Below, in pieces: positions 43,763-53,659 of a stretch of DNA of 62,033 bases (position 1 is the first letter of the stretch; the number at the start of each line of letters is the position of its first letter). This stretch comes from Burkholderia sp. lig30 (GTDB lineage: Bacteria > Pseudomonadota > Gammaproteobacteria > Burkholderiales > Burkholderiaceae), in contig NZ_JGVW01000033.1 of the NCBI RefSeq assembly GCF_000687455.2, forward strand, positions 1 through 62,033, read 5' to 3'. Under the pieces are notes generated by a model, which had not been told where the DNA came from, ran no database searches, and saw only the letters and a program-made list of their open reading frames with translations. A program made the translations under genes and the position numbers.

Positions 43763-43936
43763 TCGGGTGGATCGCGCGCTGCCCGCATCGCCGGGCAATC
43801 CTTGCGCGCGCAATGGTTATCGGGCAGACCGGCGCGGCAACAGGCACAATACAGGCCGATCACGCCGGCCGCACACCCGTTCGACATCCGAACAGGATGA
43901 CGTCGCAGCGCCGGCAGCCGCTCCTCCGATGCCGTC

Positions 43937-45199
43937 ATGAACCACTCGATTCCCGATCCCGCCGTCACTGCCGCGCGCGTGCCGAACTCGCCGCGCTTCC
44001 TGCTGTTCATGATCTGCCTGTTCTCGTCCGCCGGGCAGCTCGCGATCGACATCTACGTGCCCGCGCTGCCCGCGATGGCGCGCTTTTTCACGACGTCGCC
44101 GCAGGCGATCCAGTCGAGCGTGTCCGGCTACATGGCGGCCTATGCGTTCGGCCAGCTCGTGTTCGGGCCGGTTGCCGACGCGTACGGACGCAAGCGCGTG
44201 CTCGCGTTCGGGCTCATCGTCTACACCATCGGCTGCCTGCTGTCGCTCGGCGCGCCGAACCTGGAGACGTTCATCCTCGCGCGCTGCCTGCAGGGCTTCG
44301 GGATCGCCACCACCAACCTGCTCGCGAAGGCGATCATCACCGATTCGTTTTCCGGACAGGCGCTGATGCACGCGTTCACCTACATGTCGATCGCGTGGGG
44401 GCTCGCGCCGATCGTGGCGCCCGTGATCGGCGCGCACCTGCAGACGTGGTTCGGCTGGCAGGCGTGCCTCGTGTTCCTGCTCGTCTACTCGCTCGCGATG
44501 TGGGCCGTGCTGTGGCGCTATCGCGAGACCTTGCGGCGGCCGGTGCGTCTCGAGCCGCGCACGCTGATGACGAATGCCGGAAAGGTGCTGTCGAGCCCGG
44601 TGTTCCAGAGCTGCTTCCTCGCGCAGGGGCTGTGCTACAGCATCCTGCTCGTGTTCAACATCATCGGGCCGTTCATGGTGCAGAACACGCTGCACAAGCC
44701 GCCGACCTACTTCGGCTACCTCGCGCTCGGCATCGGGATGATGTATTTCCTGGGCGGCCTGTCGAACCGCGTGCACGGCCCGCGCCTGCCGTCCGCCGAG
44801 CGGCGGCTGCATGTCCTGACGCGCGTGATGGCCGCCGCGTCGATCGCGATGCTGGTGCTCGCGCTGACGGTCGGCCTGCGCATCTGGACGCTCGCCGCGC
44901 CCGTGCTCGTGATGGGGTTCTGCGCCGGCGCGATGTATCCGACGCTGATGGCCAAGGGCAATTCGCTGTTCCCGCACATCGCGGGCCTGACGAGCGCGAT
45001 CCTCGGCTGCGCGCTGCTGCTCGTGTCGTCGGCGATGATGGGGCTCGCCGGCTTCGTGTCGGTGCAGGTGCTGACGCCGCTCGCGGTGTTCTTCGTGATC
45101 CTCGCGCTCACGGTCGTCGTGATGGTGACGAAGCTGCTGCGGCATCTGGCGCAAACGCAGCCCACGGCCGTCGTGCGCGGCGGCAGCGAGGCGGCGTGA
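43937..45199 (+). CDS. Bcr/CflA-type MFS drug exporter
   Basis: A 420-residue MFS permease with 12 predicted membrane segments. Family motifs: AIDIYVPALPAMARFF in helix 1, YAFGQLVFGPVADAYGRKRV (motif A), and RCLQGFGIATTNLLAKAI. This matches the Bcr/CflA multidrug subfamily. The start at 43937 follows the LysR gene by 174 bases and may be transcribed separately. Substrate unknown. Confidence 0.9.
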   Translation: MNHSIPDPAVTAARVPNSPRFLLFMICLFSSAGQLAIDIYVPALPAMARFFTTSPQAIQSSVSGYMAAYAFGQLVFGPVADAYGRKRVLAFGLIVYTIGCLLSLGAPNLETFILARCLQGFGIATTNLLAKAIITDSFSGQALMHAFTYMSIAWGLAPIVAPVIGAHLQTWFGWQACLVFLLVYSLAMWAVLWRYRETLRRPVRLEPRTLMTNAGKVLSSPVFQSCFLAQGLCYSILLVFNIIGPFMVQNTLHKPPTYFGYLALGIGMMYFLGGLSNRVHGPRLPSAERRLHVLTRVMAAASIAMLVLALTVGLRIWTLAAPVLVMGFCAGAMYPTLMAKGNSLFPHIAGLTSAILGCALLLVSSAMMGLAGFVSVQVLTPLAVFFVILALTVVVMVTKLLRHLAQTQPTAVVRGGSEAA

Positions 45200-45340
45200 G
45201 CGGCGGATTCACCTTGGCGGCGTGACCCGCGTGAGCGGCGGCCAGGCAGCGAAGCGGCATGAGCCCGCCGCCCGCTCGGCATCTATGCGCCGCTCTGCGA
45301 TAATGCCGGCTTCCGCGATCCTCGCCGACTCCTTGCCGCC

Positions 45341-45826
45341 ATGACGTCCGCTCCGTTCCCGACCGACCTGCCACCGATCTCGTGCCTGCCCGGCGACACG
45401 CTGCCGTGGCTGCCGATGAGCCCGGACCTGCCGGGCCTCGCGATCAAGTATCTGCACATCAATGCGGCCGAGGACACGCTCACCGCGCTGCTCAGGATGC
45501 CGGCGGGCGGAACGCTGCCGCGCCACCGCCATGACGGGCAGGTGTTCGTCTACACATTGCAGGGTGCGTGGCGCTATCTCGAATACGACTGGGTCGCGCA
45601 CGCAGGCTCGACGGTGCTCGAACCGGCCGGCTCGGTCCATACACCGGAAGCCCTCGGCGACGCCGGCTCCGACGTGATCACACTCAACGTGATGCGCGGC
45701 GATCTCGTGTTGCTCGACGACGACGGCCAGGAAACCGCACGGGAGAATTGCCGCGTCGCGCTGCTGCGGCAGCGCAAGCATGCGCGCACGGCGCCGGATG
45801 CCGCTGCGCCGTTCATCACGCGCTGA
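45341..45826 (+). CDS. cupin-domain protein, diketone dioxygenase-like
   Basis: A 161-residue single-domain cupin. Metal-binding motif 1 is PRHRHDGQVFVYTLQGAW (H-x-H and E/Q-type position) and motif 2 is EPAGSVHT. It resembles the 2,4'-dihydroxyacetophenone dioxygenase/Dke1 group of Fe(II) C-C bond-cleaving enzymes and ChrR-type cupins. No catabolic partner is adjacent. It converges on the phosphoesterase gene. Confidence 0.85.
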   Translation: MTSAPFPTDLPPISCLPGDTLPWLPMSPDLPGLAIKYLHINAAEDTLTALLRMPAGGTLPRHRHDGQVFVYTLQGAWRYLEYDWVAHAGSTVLEPAGSVHTPEALGDAGSDVITLNVMRGDLVLLDDDGQETARENCRVALLRQRKHARTAPDAAAPFITR

Positions 45827-45970
45827 AAGCGGCGGCGCGCATCGTTCGGCGCGGAATCGCACGCGATACCGGGATGTGTCCGACCGGCGCAAGCTCCGGG
45901 CCCAAGCCGTCGCGCTGCGCGCGCGTGGGCGAGCAGCGCCGCTGCCTCGCCCGCGCATTCGCGCCGTGCG

Positions 45971-48886
45971 TCAGTCGTCCGTGCCGGCCAGCGTCTGACG
46001 GCGAGGCAGCGCCGGATACGGTTTCGCGCCCTTGATGCCGGACCACAGCACTTTGTTGTATCTGGCGGGCGGCACCTGATCGGCCTCGTCGAAGTTGAAG
46101 CCGGCGGTCACGCGATCCCAGTAGGCGGCGTCGTGCGTCGGCCTGACGTCCGGACCCTGCGCGAACCGCACGCTGCCGTCCGGCTCGGACAGCGCCAGCG
46201 TCGTCGTCTTCAGGACGGTCGAGGCGGTCGCGTCGTAGGTCCATGCACCGGACGCGTGGATGTCGAAGACGTCCGTCATCGGCCGCTGATACGCGGTGTT
46301 CAGGTTGATGTGCTGCGTGCCGAGAATGTCTTCGATCGTCCGCAGCACATTGACCTGGCTGTAGCGCGTGCTGACCACCGCGCCTTGCTTCACGTACGGT
46401 CCGACGACATAGCTCGTCGCGCGATGCGAATCCACGTGATCCGGGCCATCCTGGCAATCGTCTTCGGTGACGATGATCAGCGTGTTCGCCGCATACGGGC
46501 TGTGGGCCACGGCCTCGACGAGCCGGCCCACCGCGAGGTCGTCGTCGGCCTGCTGGGTTTCCGGCGTGTTGACGCCGGCGAGCGCGGTGCCGAAGCTGCC
46601 CGTGTGGTCGTGGCTGAAGCGAACCGTCGACAGGCTCGGCAGGTTGCCTTGCGCGACGAACTGGTCGAATTCGCGCTTCCACTCGTTGTAGCGCCAGAGA
46701 TCCGGGTAGTTCTGGTCGTAACCGCGGAAGTAGAGGTCGGTGAGCGCGGCGAGCGACGTGTCGAGCGGCGCGACCTGCACGATGCCCGCGCCGAATGGAT
46801 TCGATACCGGCGCGCTCTGGGTGCCGATGCTGCCGATGTTGTTCACCAGAAAGCCGTAATTGCGCACGGTGCCGCCGGCTTCGAGCACCGCATTGAAGAT
46901 GTAGCCCTTCTGGATGCCGAACGGCGCATCGGAGGACGCATGGTCGCCGGTGCCCGCCAGCAGGTTCGCCGGCCCGCCGGCCAGCCCGCCCGCGCCGCTG
47001 CTGTAGGCGCCGTTGGTCGCGTGGTCGCGGTCCGCGACAGTGGCCAGATTGACCGGCACGTTGCGGTTCGACCCTTCGGACTCGTAGGACAAGCCCCGGT
47101 TCACGGCCGCGTAGTTGATCTGCTGGGTGATCGTTTCGGTATTGGTCACGCGGCCCTGCAACGCCCATGACCAGCCGTCCATGCTGCCGTCGCCGGGGTC
47201 CATGAAATTGTCCAGCGTGACGAAGCCGGTCGCCAGCCGGTGGAAGTTCGGCGTGATGTTCCTGCCGAACATCGCCAGCTTCGGATCGGCATTCGCACCG
47301 TTGTGCAGGTCGCCGAGGATCTGGTCGAACGTGCGGTTTTCCTTGACGATGTAGATGACGTGCTTGATCCGGTTGCGCAGGAACTCGATCTTCCGCTCGC
47401 CGCGCTCGGCCGGGTCGTCCGAATAGAAGTTGTTGCGCGCGACGATCTCCGTCAGCTGGTGGAGCGCGTGCGCGTCGGGCACCCTGGCGCTGACCAGCGA
47501 CGCGCGTTCGAGCTGGAACTGATACTGGTTCGATGCTCTCGCCGCCGCAGCCGCCGCCGCATTGCCGCCCGGGAAGGTGACGCTGGTGACGAGTTCCGTA
47601 TGACCATACAGGTGGCCCGGATTCGCGCCCGTGACGCTCTTGCCGTTCACGATATACATCCAGCTTCCGTCGGCGCTGAACGTAATGTCGTGCGGCTCGT
47701 AGGCCGTCGGGATCAGGCCCGTGACCGTGTTCGCGCTGTGACCGGTCAGCGGGATCACAGCGACCGAGTTCGCGCCGGAATTCACCGCGTAGAGCGTCCT
47801 GCCGTCCCGGGAAAGCGTCACCGCGAAGGTTGCCGCGCCGGTGTACTTCGACCCGCGCAGCAGGTGCGCCGGACCGCGCGCATCGATCTTCGCGGCGACC
47901 GTGTTGCTCGCGGTGTCGATGATCGCGACCTGGTCGGCGTTGTCCTGCGCGACGTACAGCCGGGCTTGCGCGGCATCGAGCGTCATCCCGAGCGGATTGC
48001 CGTCGAGTTTGATGCGCTTGACCAGGTGGCCGGCGGTGGGCGACGAGATGTCGACCACGACGACTTCGCGATCGCGATCGGACGACACGTACGCGGTGCC
48101 GTTGCCCTTCACGACCACCGCGAACGGAAAAGTCCCGCCGGCGCCGCCGTTCGTGCCTTCATTGTTCGCGCGATACGGGCGAAGGTCGTGCTCGTAGCGC
48201 ACTGTCTGCGTGGCGGTGTCGATCACGCTGATCGAATCGTTGTAGTTGTTGGCCACGACCAGCGTCTTGCCGTCGGCGGACAGTCCGAGGCCGCCGGCAT
48301 TGGGTTGCACGCCCAGCCCCAGGCCCAGGCCCGCATGACCCAGCGCGATTTTCGCCGACTGCGACCACGCGCCGCCGGTGCGGCGATACACATACACGGC
48401 ATCGTCGACGCCGCCCGCCGCGTAGAGCGTGCCGCTGTCCGGCGAGAAGGCCAGGCCGACGTGCGCGTTGGCCTGCTTGATCACCTGGGTCAGCACCGGC
48501 CGGGTCTTGTTGGCGCCCTTCACGTCGTACAGGAACAGGTATTGCGTCGAGTTTGCCGTGTCGACGTTGCCGTCGGGCAAATAAAGCGAATTCTGGCCGG
48601 CGCACAGCACCGCGAGCGTCGTGCCGTCGGGGCTGAGCTGCGAGCGCACCGCTTCGCCTGCGACGAAGTTCGGGTACGCGGGCAGGCCCGGGTTGAGCGG
48701 CTGCAGCACCGCGCCGTCGAGATGCCGGGGCGTGATGTACTGCCCCGTCGCCAGCGGTATCCCACGACTGTGTTCCGTGAATCCTCTTTCGTCGTCTGAA
48801 TCGGCACGCGCCCCCTGTATCGCAAGCAATACGGCAGAGGCGACGACGCACAACCTGAATGCGCGTTCGAGCGGATGATTCCTCAT
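45971..48886 (-). CDS. secreted phosphoesterase with N-terminal beta-propeller
   Basis: A 971-residue exported protein. After a signal peptide (CVVASAVLLAIQGARA), residues about 60-450 form a YVTN-type propeller (VGLAFSPDSGTLYAAGGVDD, VVANNYNDSISVIDTATQTV, LYVAQDNADQVAIID, LYAVNSGANSVAVIP). Residues about 540-960 form a phospholipase C/acid phosphatase-like phosphoesterase with KHVIYIVKENRTFDQILGD, NFHRLATGFVTLDNFM, FSHDHTGSF and VTEDDCQDGPDHVDSHR. AAGGAG precedes ATG 48886. Likely a periplasmic or secreted phosphatase; substrate unknown. The propeller may aid binding. Confidence 0.9.
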   Translation of the reverse strand: MRNHPLERAFRLCVVASAVLLAIQGARADSDDERGFTEHSRGIPLATGQYITPRHLDGAVLQPLNPGLPAYPNFVAGEAVRSQLSPDGTTLAVLCAGQNSLYLPDGNVDTANSTQYLFLYDVKGANKTRPVLTQVIKQANAHVGLAFSPDSGTLYAAGGVDDAVYVYRRTGGAWSQSAKIALGHAGLGLGLGVQPNAGGLGLSADGKTLVVANNYNDSISVIDTATQTVRYEHDLRPYRANNEGTNGGAGGTFPFAVVVKGNGTAYVSSDRDREVVVVDISSPTAGHLVKRIKLDGNPLGMTLDAAQARLYVAQDNADQVAIIDTASNTVAAKIDARGPAHLLRGSKYTGAATFAVTLSRDGRTLYAVNSGANSVAVIPLTGHSANTVTGLIPTAYEPHDITFSADGSWMYIVNGKSVTGANPGHLYGHTELVTSVTFPGGNAAAAAAARASNQYQFQLERASLVSARVPDAHALHQLTEIVARNNFYSDDPAERGERKIEFLRNRIKHVIYIVKENRTFDQILGDLHNGANADPKLAMFGRNITPNFHRLATGFVTLDNFMDPGDGSMDGWSWALQGRVTNTETITQQINYAAVNRGLSYESEGSNRNVPVNLATVADRDHATNGAYSSGAGGLAGGPANLLAGTGDHASSDAPFGIQKGYIFNAVLEAGGTVRNYGFLVNNIGSIGTQSAPVSNPFGAGIVQVAPLDTSLAALTDLYFRGYDQNYPDLWRYNEWKREFDQFVAQGNLPSLSTVRFSHDHTGSFGTALAGVNTPETQQADDDLAVGRLVEAVAHSPYAANTLIIVTEDDCQDGPDHVDSHRATSYVVGPYVKQGAVVSTRYSQVNVLRTIEDILGTQHINLNTAYQRPMTDVFDIHASGAWTYDATASTVLKTTTLALSEPDGSVRFAQGPDVRPTHDAAYWDRVTAGFNFDEADQVPPARYNKVLWSGIKGAKPYPALPRRQTLAGTDD

Positions 48887-49289
48887 GACTGCTCCTTGAA
48901 GACGACCGGACGGGGTCGGGGGGCGCGAGATGGCGAGAGGCGGACGGCGTATTACAAGAAATAACAAGCCGTACTGAAAGATAGTGACCGGACATGACGA
49001 CGACGGGACAGCTATGTGTCCGGGTCGAGTCGGTTGAATGAATCCGATGAATAACGTCATTCGATCGACGCGATCGCGACGGAAAGCATGTCACCGCCGC
49101 GCCGCGCCTTCTTTCTGGCCTGCGCCGTGTTCAGCCTCGATCCCCCCTGCGGCGCGAGGGCGTCGACAAGGTGTCTTCCGTGAGCATTCCACTGCGATTG
49201 AAGCGGGGCAGACATCGACCATCTCGTCGATGAATTCCCGTGATGGATGAAAGCGGCGGGCGGCGCCGGCCGCGCCCGCCGCGCTGCAT
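48887..49289. other. 403-base gene-free stretch
   Basis: Upstream region of the phosphoesterase gene and downstream end of the leftward MFS gene. It holds the phosphoesterase Shine-Dalgarno site. AT-rich parts near 48950-48990 may be its promoter. No gene, repeat or terminator hairpin is convincing. Confidence 0.45.
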
Positions 49290-50618
49290 TCAGCGCTGCC
49301 GCGCCGGCTCGCCTTTCACGCCGAGCATCAGCGCCGCGCCGCTCGCGAGCAGCAGTGCAGACAGCAGGTAGACGGCAAGATCCATGCTGCCCGTGCGGGT
49401 GCGGATCAGGCCGATCACCCACGGGCTCACGATCCCGCTCGTGATGCCGATGCTGCTGATGAGCGCGATGCCCGCCGCCGCGGCCTTGCCGGACAGATAG
49501 CCGGTCGGCACGGCCCAGAAAATCGGCAGCGCGGCGAAGATCAGCGTCGCGGCGATCGACAGGCACGCGAGCATCGCGGCGAAGCTGTGCAGATGCAGCG
49601 TCAGCGCGGCGAGCGCGATCCCGCCGCCGACCGTGCAGAACGCGAAGTGCTTGCGGCGCTCGCCGGTGCGGTCCGAGCGGCGCGCGATCACGATCAGGCC
49701 GACCGCGCCGATCGCATTCGGCACCACGGTATAGAGGCTGACGGCCACCACATCGGTGATGCCGAAGTCGCGGATCATCAGCGGCATCCAGAAGTTGAGC
49801 GTCAGCGACGCGCAGGTCAGCGAGAAGTAGATGAACGCGAACAGATAGACGCGCGGGTTCAGCAGCGCGGCAGCAACGCTGCGCGTGTCGTGCGCGTGGT
49901 CGCTGCCCTGCCCTTGCGCGCACAGCGCGGCGATGCGCTCCTTTTCGGCGGACGTGAGCCACGAGGCGTCCTGCGGGCGGTCGACCAGATAGCCGAGCGC
50001 GACGAACGCGAGCACGATCGCGGGCGCGCCTTCGATCGCGAACATCCATTGCCAGCCGTGGAGGCCGAGCACGCCGCTCATGTCGCGCATGATCCAGCCC
50101 GACATCAGCCCGCCGAGCACGCCGGCGACCGCGACGCCCGCGAAGAACACCGAGATCACCGCCGCGCGCCGGCTGGCCGGGAACCAGTAGGTCAGGTACA
50201 GCACGATGCCGGGAAAGAAGCCCGCCTCGAACACGCCGAGCAGGAAGCGCATCGCATAGAAATGCGACGGCGCCGACACGAACATCATCCCGGCCGACGC
50301 GATGCCCCACAGCAGCATGATCCGCGTGAAGGTCCGGCGCGCGCCGAATTTCGCGAGCAGCATGTTGCTCGGCACCTCGCAAAACACGTAGCCGACGTAG
50401 AACACCGCCGCGCCGAGGCCGTACATCGCATCGCTGAAACCGAGATCGTGCTTCATCTGCAGTTGCGCGAAGCCGATGTTGATGCGGTCGAGGAACGACA
50501 CGACGTAACACAGGAAAAGGAACGGGATGATCCGCCAGGCGATCTTGCGGAACATCAGTTGCTCGTCGGACGCGCACGCGGGCGCCACCGCCGGGCCGGC
50601 AGGAATGGATTGGGGCAT
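49290..50618 (-). CDS. MFS transporter, anion:cation symporter (ACS) type
   Basis: A 442-residue permease of 12 membrane segments. ACS-family signatures: RIIPFLFLCYVVSFLDRINIG at helix 1, GYVFCEVPSNMLLAKFGARR, and RFLLGVFEAGFFPGIVLYLT. Such proteins import organic anions (phthalate, tartrate, glucarate). Start MPQSIP (50618) has GGAGAGAG upstream. It lies 125 bases downstream of the metallo-beta-lactamase-fold gene and is probably co-transcribed with it. Confidence 0.92.
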   Translation of the reverse strand: MPQSIPAGPAVAPACASDEQLMFRKIAWRIIPFLFLCYVVSFLDRINIGFAQLQMKHDLGFSDAMYGLGAAVFYVGYVFCEVPSNMLLAKFGARRTFTRIMLLWGIASAGMMFVSAPSHFYAMRFLLGVFEAGFFPGIVLYLTYWFPASRRAAVISVFFAGVAVAGVLGGLMSGWIMRDMSGVLGLHGWQWMFAIEGAPAIVLAFVALGYLVDRPQDASWLTSAEKERIAALCAQGQGSDHAHDTRSVAAALLNPRVYLFAFIYFSLTCASLTLNFWMPLMIRDFGITDVVAVSLYTVVPNAIGAVGLIVIARRSDRTGERRKHFAFCTVGGGIALAALTLHLHSFAAMLACLSIAATLIFAALPIFWAVPTGYLSGKAAAAGIALISSIGITSGIVSPWVIGLIRTRTGSMDLAVYLLSALLLASGAALMLGVKGEPARQR

Positions 50619-50743
50619 GTCTCTCTCCAAACGGGCCGCGCGCGGATCGCGCGGCGGTCTCCGAGGCGTCGTTGCGCCTTCTTGTGAGCGGATCGGGGAA
50701 CCACGACGAGGCGCCCGTGCGGGCGCCTCGCGGCGGGCGCGCG

Positions 50744-51703
50744 TCAGTTTTGCAGCGCGGCCCACATCTCCTTGTCGCGCGCCGCGGTCCAGATGCGCGG
50801 ATGTGCGATGCCGCTCGCTTCGTCATACGCGCGCGACACGTCGAACGGCAGGCAGTGCTCGTAGATGAACACGTGGCCGAACTTCGGGTCCATCGCTTCG
50901 CGCGTCAGCGCCATCGAGCCCTTCAGGTCGAGCTTGCGCTCGACCGCCTTGCGGCCCTGCTCCAGCAGCGTCGTGACGAAATCCTTCGTGTAGTCGAGGC
51001 CCTGGTTCACCTCGGCCGGGTTCAGCAGCGCCGGGCCGCGGCCGGGCACGAGCTTCTCGGCGTTCAGCGCGCGCAGCGCCTCGAGCGTCGCCGGCCACTG
51101 TTCGAGCTGCGCGTCGCCGCAATAGCAGGCCGCGTCGTATTCGACCAGGTCGCCCGAGAACAGCACCTTCTGCGACGGCAGCCAGACGATCGTGTCGCCC
51201 TTCGTGTGGCCCGCGCCGAGATGCATGATCTTCACTTCGAGCTTGCCGAGGAACAGCGTGATCTCGCGCTCGAACACGAGCGTCGGCCAGGTCAGGCCCG
51301 GCACCGTCTCGACGCCCGCGAACAGGCGCGGGAAGCGCTCGATTTCCGACTTCATGTCGGCCTCGCCGCGCTCGACGATCATCTCGTAGGTGCCGCGGCT
51401 CGCGATCACGTTCTGCGCGCCTTCCTCGAAATACGCGGACGCGCCGAGCACGCGCACCGCGTGGTAGTGCGACAGCACGACGTGCTTGATCGGCTTGTCG
51501 GTGACGCTGCGGATCTTCGCGATCAGGTCCTGCGCCATCGCGGGCGTCGCGGTCGTGTCGACGATCAGCACGCTGTCGTCGCCGATGATCACGCCCGAAT
51601 TCGGGTCGCCTTCCGCGGTGTATGCGTAGGCGTTTTCGGAGAGCTGGGTCCAGGTGATTTCTTTCGCTTCGAGATCGGCCTGGGAGGCAAATGCTTTGGA
51701 CAT
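50744..51703 (-). CDS. metallo-beta-lactamase-fold hydrolase with altered metal motif
   Basis: A 319-residue MBL-fold protein. The usual H-x-H-x-D-H motif reads HYHAVR (residues 79-84): both the Asp and the last His are missing. Other positions are kept: H166 in GAGHTKGD and D185 in SGDLVEYD; His161 precedes the former. Thus only one metal site looks complete. It forms an operon with an ACS-type organic-anion transporter and is divergent from the double IclR-type regulator, so it probably acts on an imported ester, lactone or thioester. Confidence 0.88.
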   Translation of the reverse strand: MSKAFASQADLEAKEITWTQLSENAYAYTAEGDPNSGVIIGDDSVLIVDTTATPAMAQDLIAKIRSVTDKPIKHVVLSHYHAVRVLGASAYFEEGAQNVIASRGTYEMIVERGEADMKSEIERFPRLFAGVETVPGLTWPTLVFEREITLFLGKLEVKIMHLGAGHTKGDTIVWLPSQKVLFSGDLVEYDAACYCGDAQLEQWPATLEALRALNAEKLVPGRGPALLNPAEVNQGLDYTKDFVTTLLEQGRKAVERKLDLKGSMALTREAMDPKFGHVFIYEHCLPFDVSRAYDEASGIAHPRIWTAARDKEMWAALQN

Positions 51704-51768
51704 GTTCCGTTCCGTGGCTGCACGCCATGTGTTGGGGGTGAATGGATCATCGTCCCGGGCCTATAATT

Positions 51769-51794
51769 TGTCAATAACAAGTTTGCTTGTTATT
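51769..51794. promoter_or_regulatory. promoter and palindromic operator between MBL and IclR-type genes
   Basis: A perfect inverted repeat AATAACAAG, 4-base loop, CTTGTTATT lies at 51773-51794. On the minus strand, TTGACA (51774-51769) is a consensus -35 box with GATGAT 17 bases further as a possible -10. The palindrome overlaps this -35, so a regulator bound there would block the MBL operon. TATAAT (51762-51767) could serve the rightward gene. Confidence 0.6.
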
Positions 51795-51845
51795 TACTAA
51801 TGCGGGTAAACGCGCGGGCTGGCGCCGATATGGGTGTCGGATACC

Positions 51846-53573
51846 ATGCGGGTGTTTCGATACGGGGTAAGCACATTGTTGAAAGACCAGGAGCGCGCGG
51901 ACCGCGCGGCAGGCGACGCGGCGCAAAAGGCGCAGCGCGGCATCCAGAGCGTCGAGGTGGGCGGCCGCCTGCTCGACGCGCTGGCGCGGCAGCGCAAGCC
52001 GCTCGGCCTGAGCGAGCTGGCGGCGGACGCCGGGCTGTCGACCGCGCAGGCGCACACGTATCTGGTGAGCCTCACCCGCCTCGCGCTGGTGAAGCGCGAC
52101 GCGATCACCGGCAATTACGAGCCGGGGCCGCTGTCGCTGCGGCTCGGCCTGATGTCGATCGAGCGCCAGCCGGCCTACCGCGCCGCGCTGCCGCATGCGG
52201 CGCGGCTCGCCGACGCGATCGGCTTCAGCGTCGCGCTGTGCGTGCCGGGCGCGCTCGGCCCGACGATCGTGCGCTACGAGCGCGGCGGCTATCCGCTGCA
52301 CGTCAACCTTCACGTCGGCTCCGTGATGTCGCTCGACGCCACCGCGACGGGACGCGTGTTCTCGGCGTTCGGCGACCCGCTTCAGCGCGCGGCGATGGCC
52401 GAAGCCCAGGCGGGCGCGCCCGGCGCGCTCGCCGGCGGGAACGGCACACCCGCGGCCGATCCGGATGCCGCGCGTCGATGGCAAGCGCGCATCGACGAGA
52501 TTCGCCGGCGCGGCATCGAGCGCAGCATCGACCTGCCGAGCCCGGGCGTGAGCAGCATGAGCGTGCCGGTGCTCGATGCCGACGGCCGGCTGCAGCTCGC
52601 GCTGACGGTGATCGGCTCGACCGGCTCGATCGACGTGGCGTGGGACGGCCCGGTGGCCGCCGCGCTGCAGGACGCGGCGCGGCAGGCCACGCACGCGCTC
52701 GGCGTGCCCGACGATACGCCGCCGGGCACGCCGGCGGTGGCGCGCTGCCCGCCCGCGCTGGCCGACGACGCGAAGGCGCAGCGCGGCATCAACGCGCTCG
52801 ACAACACCGGCGACCTGTTGCTCGCGCTCGTGTCCGCGGGCCGCGCGCTGCCGTTGCGGGATCTCGCGGCGGCGGCGGGCATGCCGGCCGCCAAGGCGTT
52901 TCCGCACCTCGTCAGCCTGATCAAGATCGGCCTGTTGAGCCGCGACGACGCCGGCTGCTTCGATGCCGGGCCGCTCAGCCGGGAACTCGGGCTGATCGCG
53001 ATGCAGCGCGTGTCGCCGACGCGCGACGCGGAGCCGGAGATCGTCGCGCTGGCGGAGGCGACCGACATGAGCGTCGCGGCGGCGATCCTCGGCCCGCTCG
53101 GGCCGACCGTGATCCGGCTGGAGGAAGCTGCGCGGCCGCAGCATTTCAGCCTGCGCGTCGGCACGGTGATGTCGCTCGTCAACACGGCGATCGGCCGGAC
53201 GTTTGCCGCCTACGTGCCCGAGGACGTGCTCGCCGACCTGCTGCCGGGCGAAGCGGTCCGGCTGGCGGGCCGCATGGCCGAAGGCGACGCGCCCGCCGGC
53301 ACGGGCGATGCCGCGCTGTCGGGCGACGCGTACCGGGCCCGCCTCGCGCGGATTCGCGCCGAAGGCATCGACGACGCGTTCGACGCGCCAGTGCCGGGCA
53401 TCGCGACGCTGGCCGCCCCTGTGTTCGACCACACCGGCAGCGTCCGGCTCGTCATCGCGGTGATCGGCGCGTCGCGCGGCTTTGCGCGCAGCCGCGACAG
53501 CGAGACCGCGCGGCAGCTGCTCGCCGCGACGCAGCGCCTGTCCTGGCGGTTCGGCTGGATCGGCGCGGAATGA
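51846..53573 (+). CDS. tandem double IclR-family regulator
   Basis: About 575 residues, twice the family length, made of two complete IclR units. Unit 1: AQRGIQSVEVGGRLLDAL, helix-turn-helix GLSELAADAGLSTAQAHTYLV, effector domain with GSVMSLDATATGRVFSAF. Unit 2: AQRGINALDNTGDLLLALV, PLRDLAAAAGMPAAKAFPHLV, GTVMSLVNTAIGRTFAAY. ATG 51846 is preferred; GTG 51834 is possible. It is divergent from the MBL/MFS operon. It presumably represses or activates that operon in response to the transported substrate. Confidence 0.9.
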   Translation: MRVFRYGVSTLLKDQERADRAAGDAAQKAQRGIQSVEVGGRLLDALARQRKPLGLSELAADAGLSTAQAHTYLVSLTRLALVKRDAITGNYEPGPLSLRLGLMSIERQPAYRAALPHAARLADAIGFSVALCVPGALGPTIVRYERGGYPLHVNLHVGSVMSLDATATGRVFSAFGDPLQRAAMAEAQAGAPGALAGGNGTPAADPDAARRWQARIDEIRRRGIERSIDLPSPGVSSMSVPVLDADGRLQLALTVIGSTGSIDVAWDGPVAAALQDAARQATHALGVPDDTPPGTPAVARCPPALADDAKAQRGINALDNTGDLLLALVSAGRALPLRDLAAAAGMPAAKAFPHLVSLIKIGLLSRDDAGCFDAGPLSRELGLIAMQRVSPTRDAEPEIVALAEATDMSVAAAILGPLGPTVIRLEEAARPQHFSLRVGTVMSLVNTAIGRTFAAYVPEDVLADLLPGEAVRLAGRMAEGDAPAGTGDAALSGDAYRARLARIRAEGIDDAFDAPVPGIATLAAPVFDHTGSVRLVIAVIGASRGFARSRDSETARQLLAATQRLSWRFGWIGAE

Positions 53574-53659
53574 CGACCCGCGACAATGCAACAAATCGTC
53601 AGATGCTATAGGGTAGCGGCTGGATCGTTGGACAGGCCCGCAGTGCCGGGTACGCTGGA

